A stretch of DNA of 64,000 nucleotides, taken from Methanosphaera sp. ISO3-F5 (GTDB lineage Archaea; Methanobacteriota; Methanobacteria; Methanobacteriales; Methanobacteriaceae). The stretch is from NCBI RefSeq assembly GCF_034480035.2, contig NZ_CP118753.2, positions 2,337,486 through 2,401,485 of the forward strand. The letters are read 5' to 3'. Below the pieces are notes generated by a model that was not told where the DNA came from, did not search any database, and worked only from the letters and a program-made list of their open reading frames with translations. Positions 36,354 through 47,400 of this stretch are shown here, in pieces (the first letter of the stretch is position 1; every line of letters begins with the position of its first letter). The position numbers and the translations under genes are program-made.

Positions 36354-39300
36354 TTATTCTTTTATGAATATTTTAAGTTGTTCTTCTTCTATTTTCCATT
36401 CTTTAGTGTATCCTTCTGATGAAGTGATATTTTCGAATTCTAGGTTTTCAGTACGTACTTCGTTGGATATGTAGTCCTGGTGTGGTAGTACTGCTTCTTT
36501 GAATTCTTTGCTGCATTCTACTATTACTTGTATGTTTGCTTCTACGTTTAGGTCGAGGTCTTTACGCATGTCTTGTATACGACGGATTAGTTCTCTTGCC
36601 ATTGCTTCGGAGTAGATTTCTGGTGTTACTTCTGTGTCTACGTAGACGCTTCCGTTTTCAAAGTCACAGCTTACGAGGTTTTCTGGTACTTCTTTTTCGA
36701 ATAGTATTTCTTCTTCGACTAGTGTTATGTCTTTGTCTTCGAAGTGGATTGTGTATTCTCCGTTTTGTGTGACTTCTTCCATTATTTTACTTGCGTCTGT
36801 GTCTTCTGCTTCGAAGTATTTTTTTACTCTTCCAAGGTCTCCTCTTAGTTTTGGTCCTAGTATTGCCATGTTTGGTTTTGCTATGATTATTGCATTTTCT
36901 AGTTCTGTTTCTATTGTTATTTTCTTGGAGTTTGCTTGTTCGAGGAGTACGTTTTCTAGTGAGTTTATTGCCTGTGTTACTTCATCTTTTTCTGTTACTA
37001 CTGTTATGTTTTGTACTGGCCATCTTAGTTTGAATCTTGCCACGTCTCTTGCATGTGCACTTGCTTCGATTATGTCACGGATGTGGGTCATGTTTTCTTC
37101 TAGTGTTGTGTCGATTTCGTTTTCATCGTATTTCCAGTCTAGCATGTGTACGCTTTCTGGTGCTTCTGTTTCTACTCCTCTTATGAGGTTTTGATATATT
37201 TCTTCTGTTACGTGTGGTGCTATTGGTGCAAGTACTCTTATAAGATCTTTTAGTGTGTAGTATAGTGTGTAGTATGCTCCTAGTTTGTCTGGGTCGTCAC
37301 TTTCTACCCATGTTCTTCCACGTATTAGTCTTACGTACCATCTGCTTAGGTCTTCTAGTACGAATTCTGTGATTTTTTCTGTTGCTCTGTTAAATAGTAG
37401 TGATTCTATGTCTTCTCCTACTGATTTTATGAGTGTGTTTATTCTTGATCTTATCCATAGGTCTTCTTGTCTGAATTTTAGGTCTTTTTTGTTGTGTTTT
37501 GTTGGGTCGAAGTTGTCTAGGCTCATGTATGTTGTGCTGAAGTAGTATACGTTCCATAGTATGTTGAATAGTTTTGATGAGTTCTGTACTTCGTCCCAGT
37601 TGAATTTTAGGTCGTCCCATGGCTTGTTTGCGTCTAGCAGGTAGAATCTTAGTGTGTCTGCTGAGTATTTTTCTATTACTTCTTCTGGGCTTACTACGTT
37701 TCCTATGGATTTACTCATTTTTTGTCCTTTGTCGTCGAGTGTGAATCCGTGCATTAATACTTTCTTGTATGGTGCTTTTCCGAATGCTGCTACTCCTAGT
37801 CCTAGTTGTGAGTAGAACCATCCTCTTGTTTGGTCGTGTCCTTCTGTTATGAAGTCGTATGGGAACCATTCTTCGAAGTTTTCTGATGGGTCTTGTGGGT
37901 AGTGTAGTGCTGCCCATCCTGCTACTCCTGAGTCTATCCATACGTCTAGTACGTCTGGTACTCTGTGCATGTCGTGTCCGCATTCGCATGGTATTGTTAT
38001 GTTATCTACGTGTGGTCTGTGTACAAAGTCTCCTGTGAGTGTTTGGTCTCCGGATAGGTCTCGTAGTTCTTGTTTTGATCCGACTACTACTTTTTTGTCA
38101 CATTCTGGACAGGTCCATATTGGTATTGGTATTCCCCAGTATCTTTGTCTGGATATTGTCCAGTCTCTTGCGTTGGATACCCAGTCTTTGAATCTGCTTT
38201 CTCCAGCCCATGATGGTACCCATTCTACTTGGTCTACTTGTTCTAGCATTTGGTCTTTGATTTCTGTTACTTTGATAAACCATTGTTTTGTTGCTATGTA
38301 GATGATTGGTGTTTTACATCTCCAGCATAATCCTACTCTGTGGTCTATTGTTCCTTCTTTTAGTAGTGCGTTGTGATGGTATAGGTCGTGTGTTATTTCA
38401 GGGTTTGCTTCTTTAACGCCTTTGTCTGCATATTTTCCTGCTTCACTGGTGTAGCAACCGTTTTCTCCTACTGGACAGAATACTTCTATGCCATTTTTTA
38501 CTCCTACTTCGTAGTCTTCTGGTCCGTGTCCTGGTGCTGTGTGTACACATCCTGTACCATCTTCTAGTGTTACGTGTTCTCCGAGTATTATTTTGTGTGG
38601 GAATTGTGCTTGTAATGGTACTTCTTCTCTTAGTGGATGGTAGTATTCTGTGTCTTTTAATGATTCTCCGGTGACTGTTTTAAGTGTTTCGTATTCGTTT
38701 TCTTCGAATAGTGAGTTGATTAGTCCTGTTGCCATGAGGAGTACTTCTTGGTCTCCGTCTTTGTTTGTTATTTTGATGTAAGAGTATTCGAATTCTGGGT
38801 GTACGCTTACTGCCATGTTTGCTGGTATGGTCCATGGTGTGGTTGTCCATATTAGCACGTAGCTTGGTGCGTCGAATTCTTGGTTTACTAGTTTGAATTT
38901 TACGTATATTGATGGGTCTTGTTTTTCGTCGTATTCTATTTCTGCGTTTGCTAGTGCGGTTTCACATTGTGGGCACCATGTGATTACTCTTTTGTCTTGT
39001 ACTAGTAAGTTTCTTTCGTCTGCTTTTTTTAGTGTCCACCAGCATGATTCCATGTAACTGTTGTCGTAGGTTACGTATGGGTCTTCCCAGTCCATCCATA
39101 TTCCCATGCTTTTGAACTGTTCGGTCATGTCTTCTTTGTTTTTTATTGCGAATTCTTTACATTTTTCTACGAAGTTGTCTATTCCGTATTTTTCTTCGAT
39201 TTCTTGTTTGCTTTGTATTTCTAGTATTTGTTCTACTTTGTGTTCTATTGGTAATCCGTGTGTGTCCCATCCTGCTTGTCTTCTTAGACTGTATCCGGAC

Positions 39301-39521
39301 ATGCTTTTGTATCTTAGGAATGAGTCTTTTATGGTTTTGTTCCATGCTGTTCCTAGGTGTATTCTTCCACTGCAGTATGGTGGTCCGTCTAGGAATGAGT
39401 ATTTTGGTTTGTTTTCTCTTTGTTTGCTTGTTTTGTTGTATATGTTCTGTTCTTGCCAGAATCTTTGTATTTTATTTTCTAATGCTTTATTATATCCCTG
39501 TTCTACCTCATTTATTGGCAT
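36354..39521 (-). CDS. ileS: Isoleucyl-tRNA synthetase
   Basis: 1,055 residues, class I synthetase charging tRNA-Ile. HIGH-type motif HLGT at residues 55-58 within [12 protein letters not shown], the editing domain with [13 protein letters not shown] and [12 protein letters not shown], and KMSKS near residue 600. The C-terminal part carries the anticodon-binding and terminal domains of the long archaeal/eukaryotic form. The coding strand is very rich in A and C at synonymous sites. Probable first gene of ileS-purL-protease. Confidence 0.97.
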   Translation of the reverse strand: MPINEVEQGYNKALENKIQRFWQEQNIYNKTSKQRENKPKYSFLDGPPYCSGRIHLGTAWNKTIKDSFLRYKSMSGYSLRRQAGWDTHGLPIEHKVEQILEIQSKQEIEEKYGIDNFVEKCKEFAIKNKEDMTEQFKSMGIWMDWEDPYVTYDNSYMESCWWTLKKADERNLLVQDKRVITWCPQCETALANAEIEYDEKQDPSIYVKFKLVNQEFDAPSYVLIWTTTPWTIPANMAVSVHPEFEYSYIKITNKDGDQEVLLMATGLINSLFEENEYETLKTVTGESLKDTEYYHPLREEVPLQAQFPHKIILGEHVTLEDGTGCVHTAPGHGPEDYEVGVKNGIEVFCPVGENGCYTSEAGKYADKGVKEANPEITHDLYHHNALLKEGTIDHRVGLCWRCKTPIIYIATKQWFIKVTEIKDQMLEQVDQVEWVPSWAGESRFKDWVSNARDWTISRQRYWGIPIPIWTCPECDKKVVVGSKQELRDLSGDQTLTGDFVHRPHVDNITIPCECGHDMHRVPDVLDVWIDSGVAGWAALHYPQDPSENFEEWFPYDFITEGHDQTRGWFYSQLGLGVAAFGKAPYKKVLMHGFTLDDKGQKMSKSIGNVVSPEEVIEKYSADTLRFYLLDANKPWDDLKFNWDEVQNSSKLFNILWNVYYFSTTYMSLDNFDPTKHNKKDLKFRQEDLWIRSRINTLIKSVGEDIESLLFNRATEKITEFVLEDLSRWYVRLIRGRTWVESDDPDKLGAYYTLYYTLKDLIRVLAPIAPHVTEEIYQNLIRGVETEAPESVHMLDWKYDENEIDTTLEENMTHIRDIIEASAHARDVARFKLRWPVQNITVVTEKDEVTQAINSLENVLLEQANSKKITIETELENAIIIAKPNMAILGPKLRGDLGRVKKYFEAEDTDASKIMEEVTQNGEYTIHFEDKDITLVEEEILFEKEVPENLVSCDFENGSVYVDTEVTPEIYSEAMARELIRRIQDMRKDLDLNVEANIQVIVECSKEFKEAVLPHQDYISNEVRTENLEFENITSSEGYTKEWKIEEEQLKIFIKE

Positions 39522-39691
39522 ACAGTATCTCCTTTTAATTTATTTTTGTATGGGTTTTTTTATCATATTGAGTTTATGGTATTTTTTTTGATGAATTAAA
39601 CCCCTTTTTTGTTATAATTGTTTCATAATGGTAGATTATGTAACATTATATTAATTTATATTTTTGTCATTACTTACAGTAATATTTACCT

Positions 39692-39699
39692 ATGTTATG
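39692..39699 (+). repeat. Left 8-bp target site duplication of the IS
   Basis: ATGTTATG directly before the left end of the element; the same 8 bp follow the right end at 41227-41234. Confidence 0.8.
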
Positions 39700-39736
39700 G
39701 GTGTTGTCAAAATGTGTGGTGAAGTTACCTTTTCCA

Positions 39737-41053
39737 TCATAAAATTGCGTTTCGAGAATCCCATCTTTTAAGCTTCAAATTTAGTCTAGATAAAAATCCA
39801 CGTAATGTTTTAAATTTATTTTTTAAAGATTTAGGTGCTAAATCACCAAAAATACGTTCAATCCAATTACTAGTACGTTCAATAAAACTATCTTCAAGAA
39901 ACATAGTTAAATAACGAGAATAAGGACGAATCTTTTTATCAATAATCTCATTAATAACATCCGGAAACTCTTCACGCCTACCAGAGAGATTATCCAATAT
40001 ATCTAAAACTTCAAATCTATTGTTTGATTCATAAATTTGATAAATTTCTTCTAAATATTTTTTATATTCCTTATGAGTCTTTTTTGAGATATTGTTCTCT
40101 TTTACATGATTATATAAGTATTTGTTGATGTTTTGTTTGGTGTGGAATTCACAAAATTGGTGTTTGAATCCTAAATCTTGTATTGGTTTTCGATAAGCAA
40201 TATGTAAGTCAGTTGTAATTGCTTTACGGGGTTGATTAAGAGTAGCATTTCGTAAGAAATTATAAACTTCCGTACTATTTTCTTCTTCAACTATTTTATA
40301 ATCCACCAATGTTCTATGATGTACATCAAATAATGCAAAGAAATAAACATAATTATCACTAATTTCATCTATTTTAACCCATAAACTATCAAACACATAA
40401 TATCCAGAATAAGTTTCCAAATTAGACTCATATTTAATAATATAATCGACTATAATGTCCTGTACTTCCTGATAAGATACGCATACATTATGTATTCTTT
40501 TCATGATCTCCTGTATTCTGCGAACGGGAGTACCACAAATAGCATAATAATTCTGTATTATCTTCATAATACGCTTGGAAACACTGAATTTTCTATCAAC
40601 TACACTGCTAATATCTGCAGAAAAACCTTTACCACAATTACGACATTCATAACGTTTAATACGAGCATCAACATTACCAAAAACATTTAAAACAAGCTTT
40701 TTAGGATAATAACCATCTTCAACAACATGTTTAGAACCACAATGAGGACAATAACTCCTAAATTGAGTAAAAACAACACCATCTTTAGTTTCAAAAACTT
40801 TCAAATTATCCGCAATCCGAGATAGCTTAGATTTCACATAATCCTCAGCACAGGAAACTGGAAGATCATCATCAAAATAATTATCCAAATAATCTACAAT
40901 CAAATCTTTACAATCAACAGATAATAAATTTACACATTCATCATCAGTATTATCTTTTCTAATAACATCAACCAATGGTTCACTAAAAAAACCGTCAAGT
41001 TTAAGTTGATGACCAACATAATTAATAATAGGAGAGTTATTTTGTACTTTCAT
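39737..41053 (-). CDS. DDE transposase with zinc ribbon
   Basis: 438 residues. An N-terminal zinc ribbon (CPHCGSKHVVEDGYY and later CRNCGKGF, about residues 117-160), a helix-turn-helix-like part, then a DDE domain: first Asp in YVFDSLWVKID, second in TTDLHIAY, and Glu in SFIERTSNWIERIFG. The basic C-terminus (LRGFLSRLNLKLKRW) probably binds DNA. It fills the insertion sequence; the IS family cannot be named with certainty, though 8-bp duplications and this layout occur in ISNCY/IS6-like archaeal elements. Probably active. Confidence 0.85.
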   Translation of the reverse strand: MKVQNNSPIINYVGHQLKLDGFFSEPLVDVIRKDNTDDECVNLLSVDCKDLIVDYLDNYFDDDLPVSCAEDYVKSKLSRIADNLKVFETKDGVVFTQFRSYCPHCGSKHVVEDGYYPKKLVLNVFGNVDARIKRYECRNCGKGFSADISSVVDRKFSVSKRIMKIIQNYYAICGTPVRRIQEIMKRIHNVCVSYQEVQDIIVDYIIKYESNLETYSGYYVFDSLWVKIDEISDNYVYFFALFDVHHRTLVDYKIVEEENSTEVYNFLRNATLNQPRKAITTDLHIAYRKPIQDLGFKHQFCEFHTKQNINKYLYNHVKENNISKKTHKEYKKYLEEIYQIYESNNRFEVLDILDNLSGRREEFPDVINEIIDKKIRPYSRYLTMFLEDSFIERTSNWIERIFGDLAPKSLKNKFKTLRGFLSRLNLKLKRWDSRNAIL

Positions 41054-41112
41054 AATATAATATCTCTCCTTTTTACTATAAAAACTTTATTATCGCTTAT
41101 TTTTTAAAACAC

Positions 41113-41126
41113 GCCCCAAGGGGCGA
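41113..41126 (-). promoter_or_regulatory. GC-rich hairpin inside the IS upstream of the transposase
   Basis: CGCCCC-AA-GGGGCG, a perfect six-base-pair GC stem 60 bp before the transposase ATG. In AT-rich DNA it would be a very stable RNA hairpin. IS elements often use such a structure to block transcripts entering from outside. Confidence 0.55.
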
Positions 41127-41226
41127 ATAAAACTAGTAAAAATTAACATTTAAAAAGAATTAAAAAAGTATTACTTTTTTGCTAAAAAGTAACTGAAAAT
41201 TCATCACCACACATTCTGACTACATC

Positions 41227-41234
41227 ATGTTATG
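41227..41234 (+). repeat. Right 8-bp target site duplication of the IS
   Basis: ATGTTATG, identical to 39692-39699. Confidence 0.8.
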
Positions 41235-41346
41235 GTAGTGGAGTGTTGTTTATTTTTTATTTGTGAGTAATAGCAAATTGTTTTAAAATAGCTTTTTATT
41301 ATGTGTTTTTGCTATAAATTGTTTTTTAAAAATAGTGTTTTTGTTT

Positions 41347-41369
41347 AAAAAAAAATGAGGCATCCTCAG
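41347..41369 (-). terminator. Terminator after the giant adhesin-like gene
   Basis: On the minus strand TGAGG-ATG-CCTCA (41356-41368) is followed directly by nine T (41347-41355), about 60 bp beyond the stop codon. Confidence 0.7.
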
Positions 41370-41429
41370 AGTATTTATCTTTCTCTAAGGATTACCTCTT
41401 AATTATTTGGATTTTATGTGTTTTAGCAT

Positions 41430-44400
41430 TTAACTTGTTGTAATATCAGTTGTTGTTTCCCTAGCTGCATGATATGATTGTCTTTCACCAGTAACTATCA
41501 TTACTGAATGAACTTTTTCGCCAGGGGACAATTTTAATCCACTTAAATTAACTTTACCATTTACTATGTTGAAGTATTTGGCTTTACCATTTTCCTGGTA
41601 AGTTCTTCCATTAATTTTTATGGCTATTGTACTGTTTCCAACCAGATTATTACCTTTGTAGTCTGTCATTGTTGCTTTTACGCTTAACTTTGTTCCTTTT
41701 ACGGTTGTTTTTACAAAGTTAATTGTTACATCACTTTTATCTACGTGGAATACTGTTTTGTTTCTAGTGTCTGGGTAGAATGATGGGTTATCATATACTG
41801 CTTCTAGGCTGTAGTGTCTGATACTTCCATTTTTGTAGACGCTAGCTGTTCCAGGTTCTACGTAGTAAGTGTATGTTGCAACATTGTTTATTACATCTAC
41901 ATGTATTTGTGAACCGCTTTCATCCTTGATTGTGTTACCGTTTACTTTGAATATCACTGTTCCATCTGTTGATAGGCTTGTTTTATTCTTAGCGTTGTGG
42001 GTAACATCTTTTAGGTATGCTTTGAAGATAATGTTATTATCTTGTTTTCCTAGTGTTGGAACGGTTGTCACAGTTAGTGTAGCTCTGCGTTTTTGTATTT
42101 GTGCAGTTACCACACTTGACGTGCTTGCCTCGTATTTATAACTACCACTGTATGATGCTGTGAGGTTTTTAACGTTGCGTAGGTAAAGATCTGCTGTGAG
42201 TGTCACGGTTACTTTACCATTCACTACTTTGAATTTAAGTGGTGCTGCTTTGCTGTCGAACCTGTAGTCTTCTCTTAATGTTTTACCATTTAGTTTGAAT
42301 ACTAGGTTTCCTCCAGTTATGTTTTTACCGTTTGTATCGGTTACATGTGCAGTTAGGGTAATCTTTTCTCCAACAATTCCACTTATTTCGTCAACTTTTA
42401 CTTTTGTGTTGTATTTGCTGACTACTTGTGTTGTATTGAGCAATACTTTGTTGTAAGTATCGTTTCCAGAGTATGTTACAGTTACTGGGTTTGTTCCTGC
42501 TCTTACGTCTGGTATTGCTGCAGTGTATTTACCGTTACTGTCGGTTTTTACTACTTTGGTAGTGTTTGCATATTTTACAGTAACTTCTGCGTTTGGTATT
42601 GGTTTGCCATTGGAATCTTTTAAGGTTCCTGTGACTGTTGTTGTATCATCAACTTTTGCTGGTGTTAACTTATTGGTTGTGATGGTTGTATTTACTTTAG
42701 GCACGTCTACCGTGAATGATTTTGTGCTTGGTGTGTAATTGTCGCCATCATATTTTACTTTATAAGTTTGTGTACCAGGAGTTGTTGGAACTGTTACGTT
42801 AACTTTTCCATCTTTGACAGGAGCTTTAATAGTTTTGCCGTCAGGAGTGGTTATTGTTACTGTTCCTGTAGATACAGGTTTACCATTTTCATCTGTGATG
42901 TTTGCAACTATGTTACTGTTACCTGCATCAACTTTTGGCATTGCAACATCAACGACAACATCAACAGTGTCTACATTAAACTTCTTAGCATTATTAATCA
43001 GGTAGTGTTCACCATCACCTGCATATGTTACTGTGACATTGTTTACGCCGGCAGTTGTTGTTGGATTGTTCAATACATAAACACCTTTACTGTTAGTTGT
43101 GGTGTTATATTCTTTTCCATTAACTGTTACTTTGATTGGCTTGTTACTTACTGGTTTATTGTTTTCATCCAGCAAAGTTCCAGTAATGTTAACGTTTCCT
43201 ACTTTTGCCGGACTTGATACATTTAATGTTAATATTGTGTCAAGTTTATCAACTAATAATACTCCAGTATTGTCTGTTGCCCTGTACGTTTCGTTACCAG
43301 CATAACTTACTATTATATTATTAATTCCAACTTTTGTAGGTGTTGTTGTTACTGAATATTTACCATTCTTATCTGTTGTAGCATTTAATGTTTTATCTCC
43401 TACTTTAACAGTTACTTTTGCGTTTGGAACTGCTTTTCCATATTGATCCACTAATATACCATTGATTGTGGATGGTAATCCTAGTTTAATGGTACTTGGT
43501 GTTTCAAATGTTATAGTAGTTATTAATGGACTTACTGTGAAGTTGTACTTGTATTCAACTTTATGTACTTCATCTTCAAATGAAACTGTTATATTGTTGG
43601 TTCCAGTTGAATTTGTAGGATATGAGTATGAATATGTTCCGTTTTCATCAGTTTTTACCGGTACGGTTTCACCATTTACTGTTACATTAATTTCAGTATT
43701 TGCTATTGGTCTATTGTTTTCATCAACTACTTTACCACTGACATTGAATGTTTCTCCGATTACTACTGGTTTAATAGGATCAGGAATAACTGTAATGTTA
43801 TGTTTAGGTATTTGTGTTTCTTCGATTTTGCTTGATGAATTTCCATAAACGGTTGTTCCATCATAAACAACATCCAAGTTGTATGTTTTACCAGCTTCTG
43901 TTGGTACTGATATTGTAACTGTACCATTTATGACTCTGCCGGTACCAATAACTTTATCACCATCTTTAATTTCAACGGTTCCTTCAGTTACTGGTTTACC
44001 TTCACTATCAGTTACTTTTACATCTACTAAGCTTGTTCCAGGTTTTGGAGTAATTTCTGCAACAACATTTGTTTCTTCCTTAGATACGTTGAATGTTGTT
44101 TTGTTACTTGTTCCGATTAGGTTATTGTCTCCAATAAATGTTACGGTTACATTGTTTACTCCGGTTAATCCGGTTAAGTAGTTATATGAGTATTCTCCGT
44201 TTTCATCAGTGGTTGTTGTGTAGTTTTTACCGTTTACTGTGATTATTACATCAACATCACTTACTTTTAATCCAAATTCATCAGTTAAAGTTCCGTTTAT
44301 TTTTACTATATCACCTGTTGTGACACTAGTTAATGTTGGAACTGTGATGTTAGTATGGACTGGTTTTACGTTGAATGTTGTGTTCATAGTTAATGGTGCA

Positions 44401-47400
44401 TATGTTTCATCACCTGCAAAGTTAACCACTACTAATTTATCACCTGTAGTGATAGGATTATATGTTACACTGTAATTACCCTTATCTCCTGTTTTTACTT
44501 TTGCTATTTCTATACCGTTTACGGTTATAGTTATGTTAGCATTAGTGATTGGATTATTGTTTTCATCGACAAGTAATCCTGTGATATTTGTACTGTTGTG
44601 TACAATAGTATCATTCACAGTTTCTAATGATAATTTTGCATCATACTTAGGAACGTCTAATATTATTGTTTTATTAAATGATGTGCTGTTAGTTGTACCA
44701 TTGTATACTATTGTAATGTTATGTGGTCCAGGTGGTAGTGTAATATTTGTTGTTAGGTTACCGTTTTCGTCAATGGTTCCATTACCTATTACAGTACCGT
44801 TTTCATCTGTGATGTTTACAAATCCGCCAGGAATTGCATTACCACCTTCATCGGTAACATTAACTGTAATATTTACTTTACCATTTTCGATGTCACTAAC
44901 GTTAACTTCCACATGACTGCTGTGTTCTTCTACTATGAATTTACCTGTATTATTGGATTCAATGTATACATCTGTTCCATTGTAGAATACTTTAACTTTG
45001 TAGTCTCCAACTGTTGTACCAGTAACATTTAGTGTGTAGAAACCGTTACTATCTGTTGTAGCGGTGTACTTAGTATCATCACCTTCAACTGTGATGTTTA
45101 TCACTGCATCTTTGATAGGGTTTCCTCTGCCATCAACGAGTGTACCGTTAATTGTAGTGTTACTTCCTACCTTAATTGGACTAATTGTACTTACAGTTAA
45201 TCCTGTGAACATCTTATCAACTATGAAGTTAGTTGTTCTGTTTACTGCAGTGTAATTATCATTACCAGCAAACTCTACAGTTACATTGTTAAGACCAACA
45301 ACACTACCAGTTACATTATAACTGTAATAACCTTCCTCGGTTGTTGCGTTATATACGTTTACACCATTGACTGTTATAGTTACGTTTACATCGCTGATAG
45401 CTTCACCAGTTTCATCAACAAGACGACCACTAATAGTAGTGTTATTTCCTACAACTATAGGAGTATCGGCTGTAACATTTATTACACTGAATAACTTGTC
45501 TACTGTGAAGTTGTACTTGTATTCGAGTGGTTCGTATCCTTCTCCAGTGTAGGATACTGTTACGTTGTTGATGCCTGTGGTGTTTGTTGTGTATGGAAGT
45601 TCGTATTTTCCGTTTTCATCTGTTGTAACCGGTTTTGTTTCACCATTAACTGTTATGTTAATTTGTGTGTTTGCTAGTGGTTCGTTGTTTTCGTTTACAA
45701 TTGTACCAGTTATTTCTGTTTCTGTTCCAAGTTTTGTTGGAACGGTAGCATCTGGTATTACACTGAGTATGTGTTCTGGTATTGTTATGTTGAATTTGTA
45801 TGATGATTCTTCGTATACGCTTGTCTGGTTGTATACTATTGTGAAGTTGTATTCTCGGCCAGCTTCCAGATCAGATACTGGTATGTATGCTGTTCCGTTG
45901 ATTACTTGACCAATAGTTATTACTTCACCTTCATCATTTCTTACTTCAACAGGACCATAGGTCACATTTAATCCACTGATTGTCTCGGTAACATTTACTT
46001 CAATAATATTAGCACCAACACGAGGACTGGATATATTAGCCCTTGTAGTAGTGTTAATACGTGTTACATTGAAACTAGTACTGTTAACTGTTCCAATAAT
46101 GTTATTGTCACCAATAAAGGTCACGGTAACATTATTTACGCCAGCAGTACCTGTTGTGTAATTGTAACTGTAATTACCATACTCATCAGTAGTAGCAGTA
46201 TAGTTTTTACCATTTACTGTTATGATTACTTCAACATTGCTCATGTTAAATCCGAGTTCATCTACAAGAGTACCGTTAATGTTCACAACACCACCAATAG
46301 TAATGTTATCAATATCTGATACTGTGATGTTAGTATGAACAGGACCTACATTGAATGTTTTGTTTACACTTAATGGAGCGTATGTATCATCACCAGCAAA
46401 GTTAACAATTACCTGTTTTTCACCAACTGTTGTAGCATTATATGTTACACTGTAGTTACCATCTTCACCAGTAATTACTTTAGCTATTTCTAATCCGTCA
46501 ACGGTTATTGTTATGTTAGCATTAGTGATTGGATTATTGTTTTCATCTACAAGTAATCCTGTGATATTTGTACTGTTGTGTACAATTGTATTGTTGATGT
46601 CTTCTAATGATAATTTTGCATCATATTTTGGAACATCTAATCTGATTGTTTTATTATATGATGTGCTGTTAGTTGTACCATTGTATACTATTGTAATGTT
46701 ATGTGGTCCAGGTGGTAGTGTAATATTTGTTGTTAGGTTACCGTTTTCGTCAATGGTTCCATTTCCTATTACGTTACCGTTTTCATCTGTGATGTTTACA
46801 AATCCGCCAGGAATTGCATTACCACCTTCATCGGTAACATTAACTGTAATATTTACTTTACCATTTTCGATGTCACTAACGTTAACTTCTACATTTGTGC
46901 TGTGTTCTTCTACTATGAATTTACCTGTATTATTGGATTCAATGTATACTTCGCTTCCATTGTAGAATACTTTGACTTTGTAGTCTCCTACTGTTGTACC
47001 AGTAACGTTTAGTGTGTAGTAACCATCATTGTCTGTTGTAGCATTGTACTTATCACTATCTCCGACTGTAATGTTTATCACAGCATCAGTTATACCGTTT
47101 CCTCTGCCATCAACGAGACGACCACTAATTGTTGTATTACTGCCCACTTTAACAGGACTGACAGTTGTTACATTCACTGCAGTGAACATCTTATCAACAT
47201 AGTAATATGTTGTAGTATTTACTGCTGTGTAAGTACTGTTTCCACTATAAACAACAGTTACATTGTTAAGTCCTAGAGTATCAGTCACAACACTTAAAGT
47301 ATAATTACCTTCACTATCAGTAGTCACGGTATCATTTAGTTCTCCATTTATCCAAACTTCAACACTTGCACCACTAATACTATTACCTTTTTCATCTTTT

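Larger units (their letters stand above)
39700..41226 (-). mobile_element. Complete insertion sequence, 1,527 bp, with 23-bp terminal inverted repeats
   Basis: Left end (39700-39722) and right end (41204-41226) are imperfect inverted repeats, matching at 20 of 23 positions and sharing the block AATGTGTGGTGA. Identical 8-bp direct repeats ATGTTATG lie outside both ends. The element carries one intact transposase gene. The intact gene and target duplications indicate recent insertion. Its site is between the ileS start and the 3' end of the giant adhesin gene, so no gene is broken. Confidence 0.85.
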
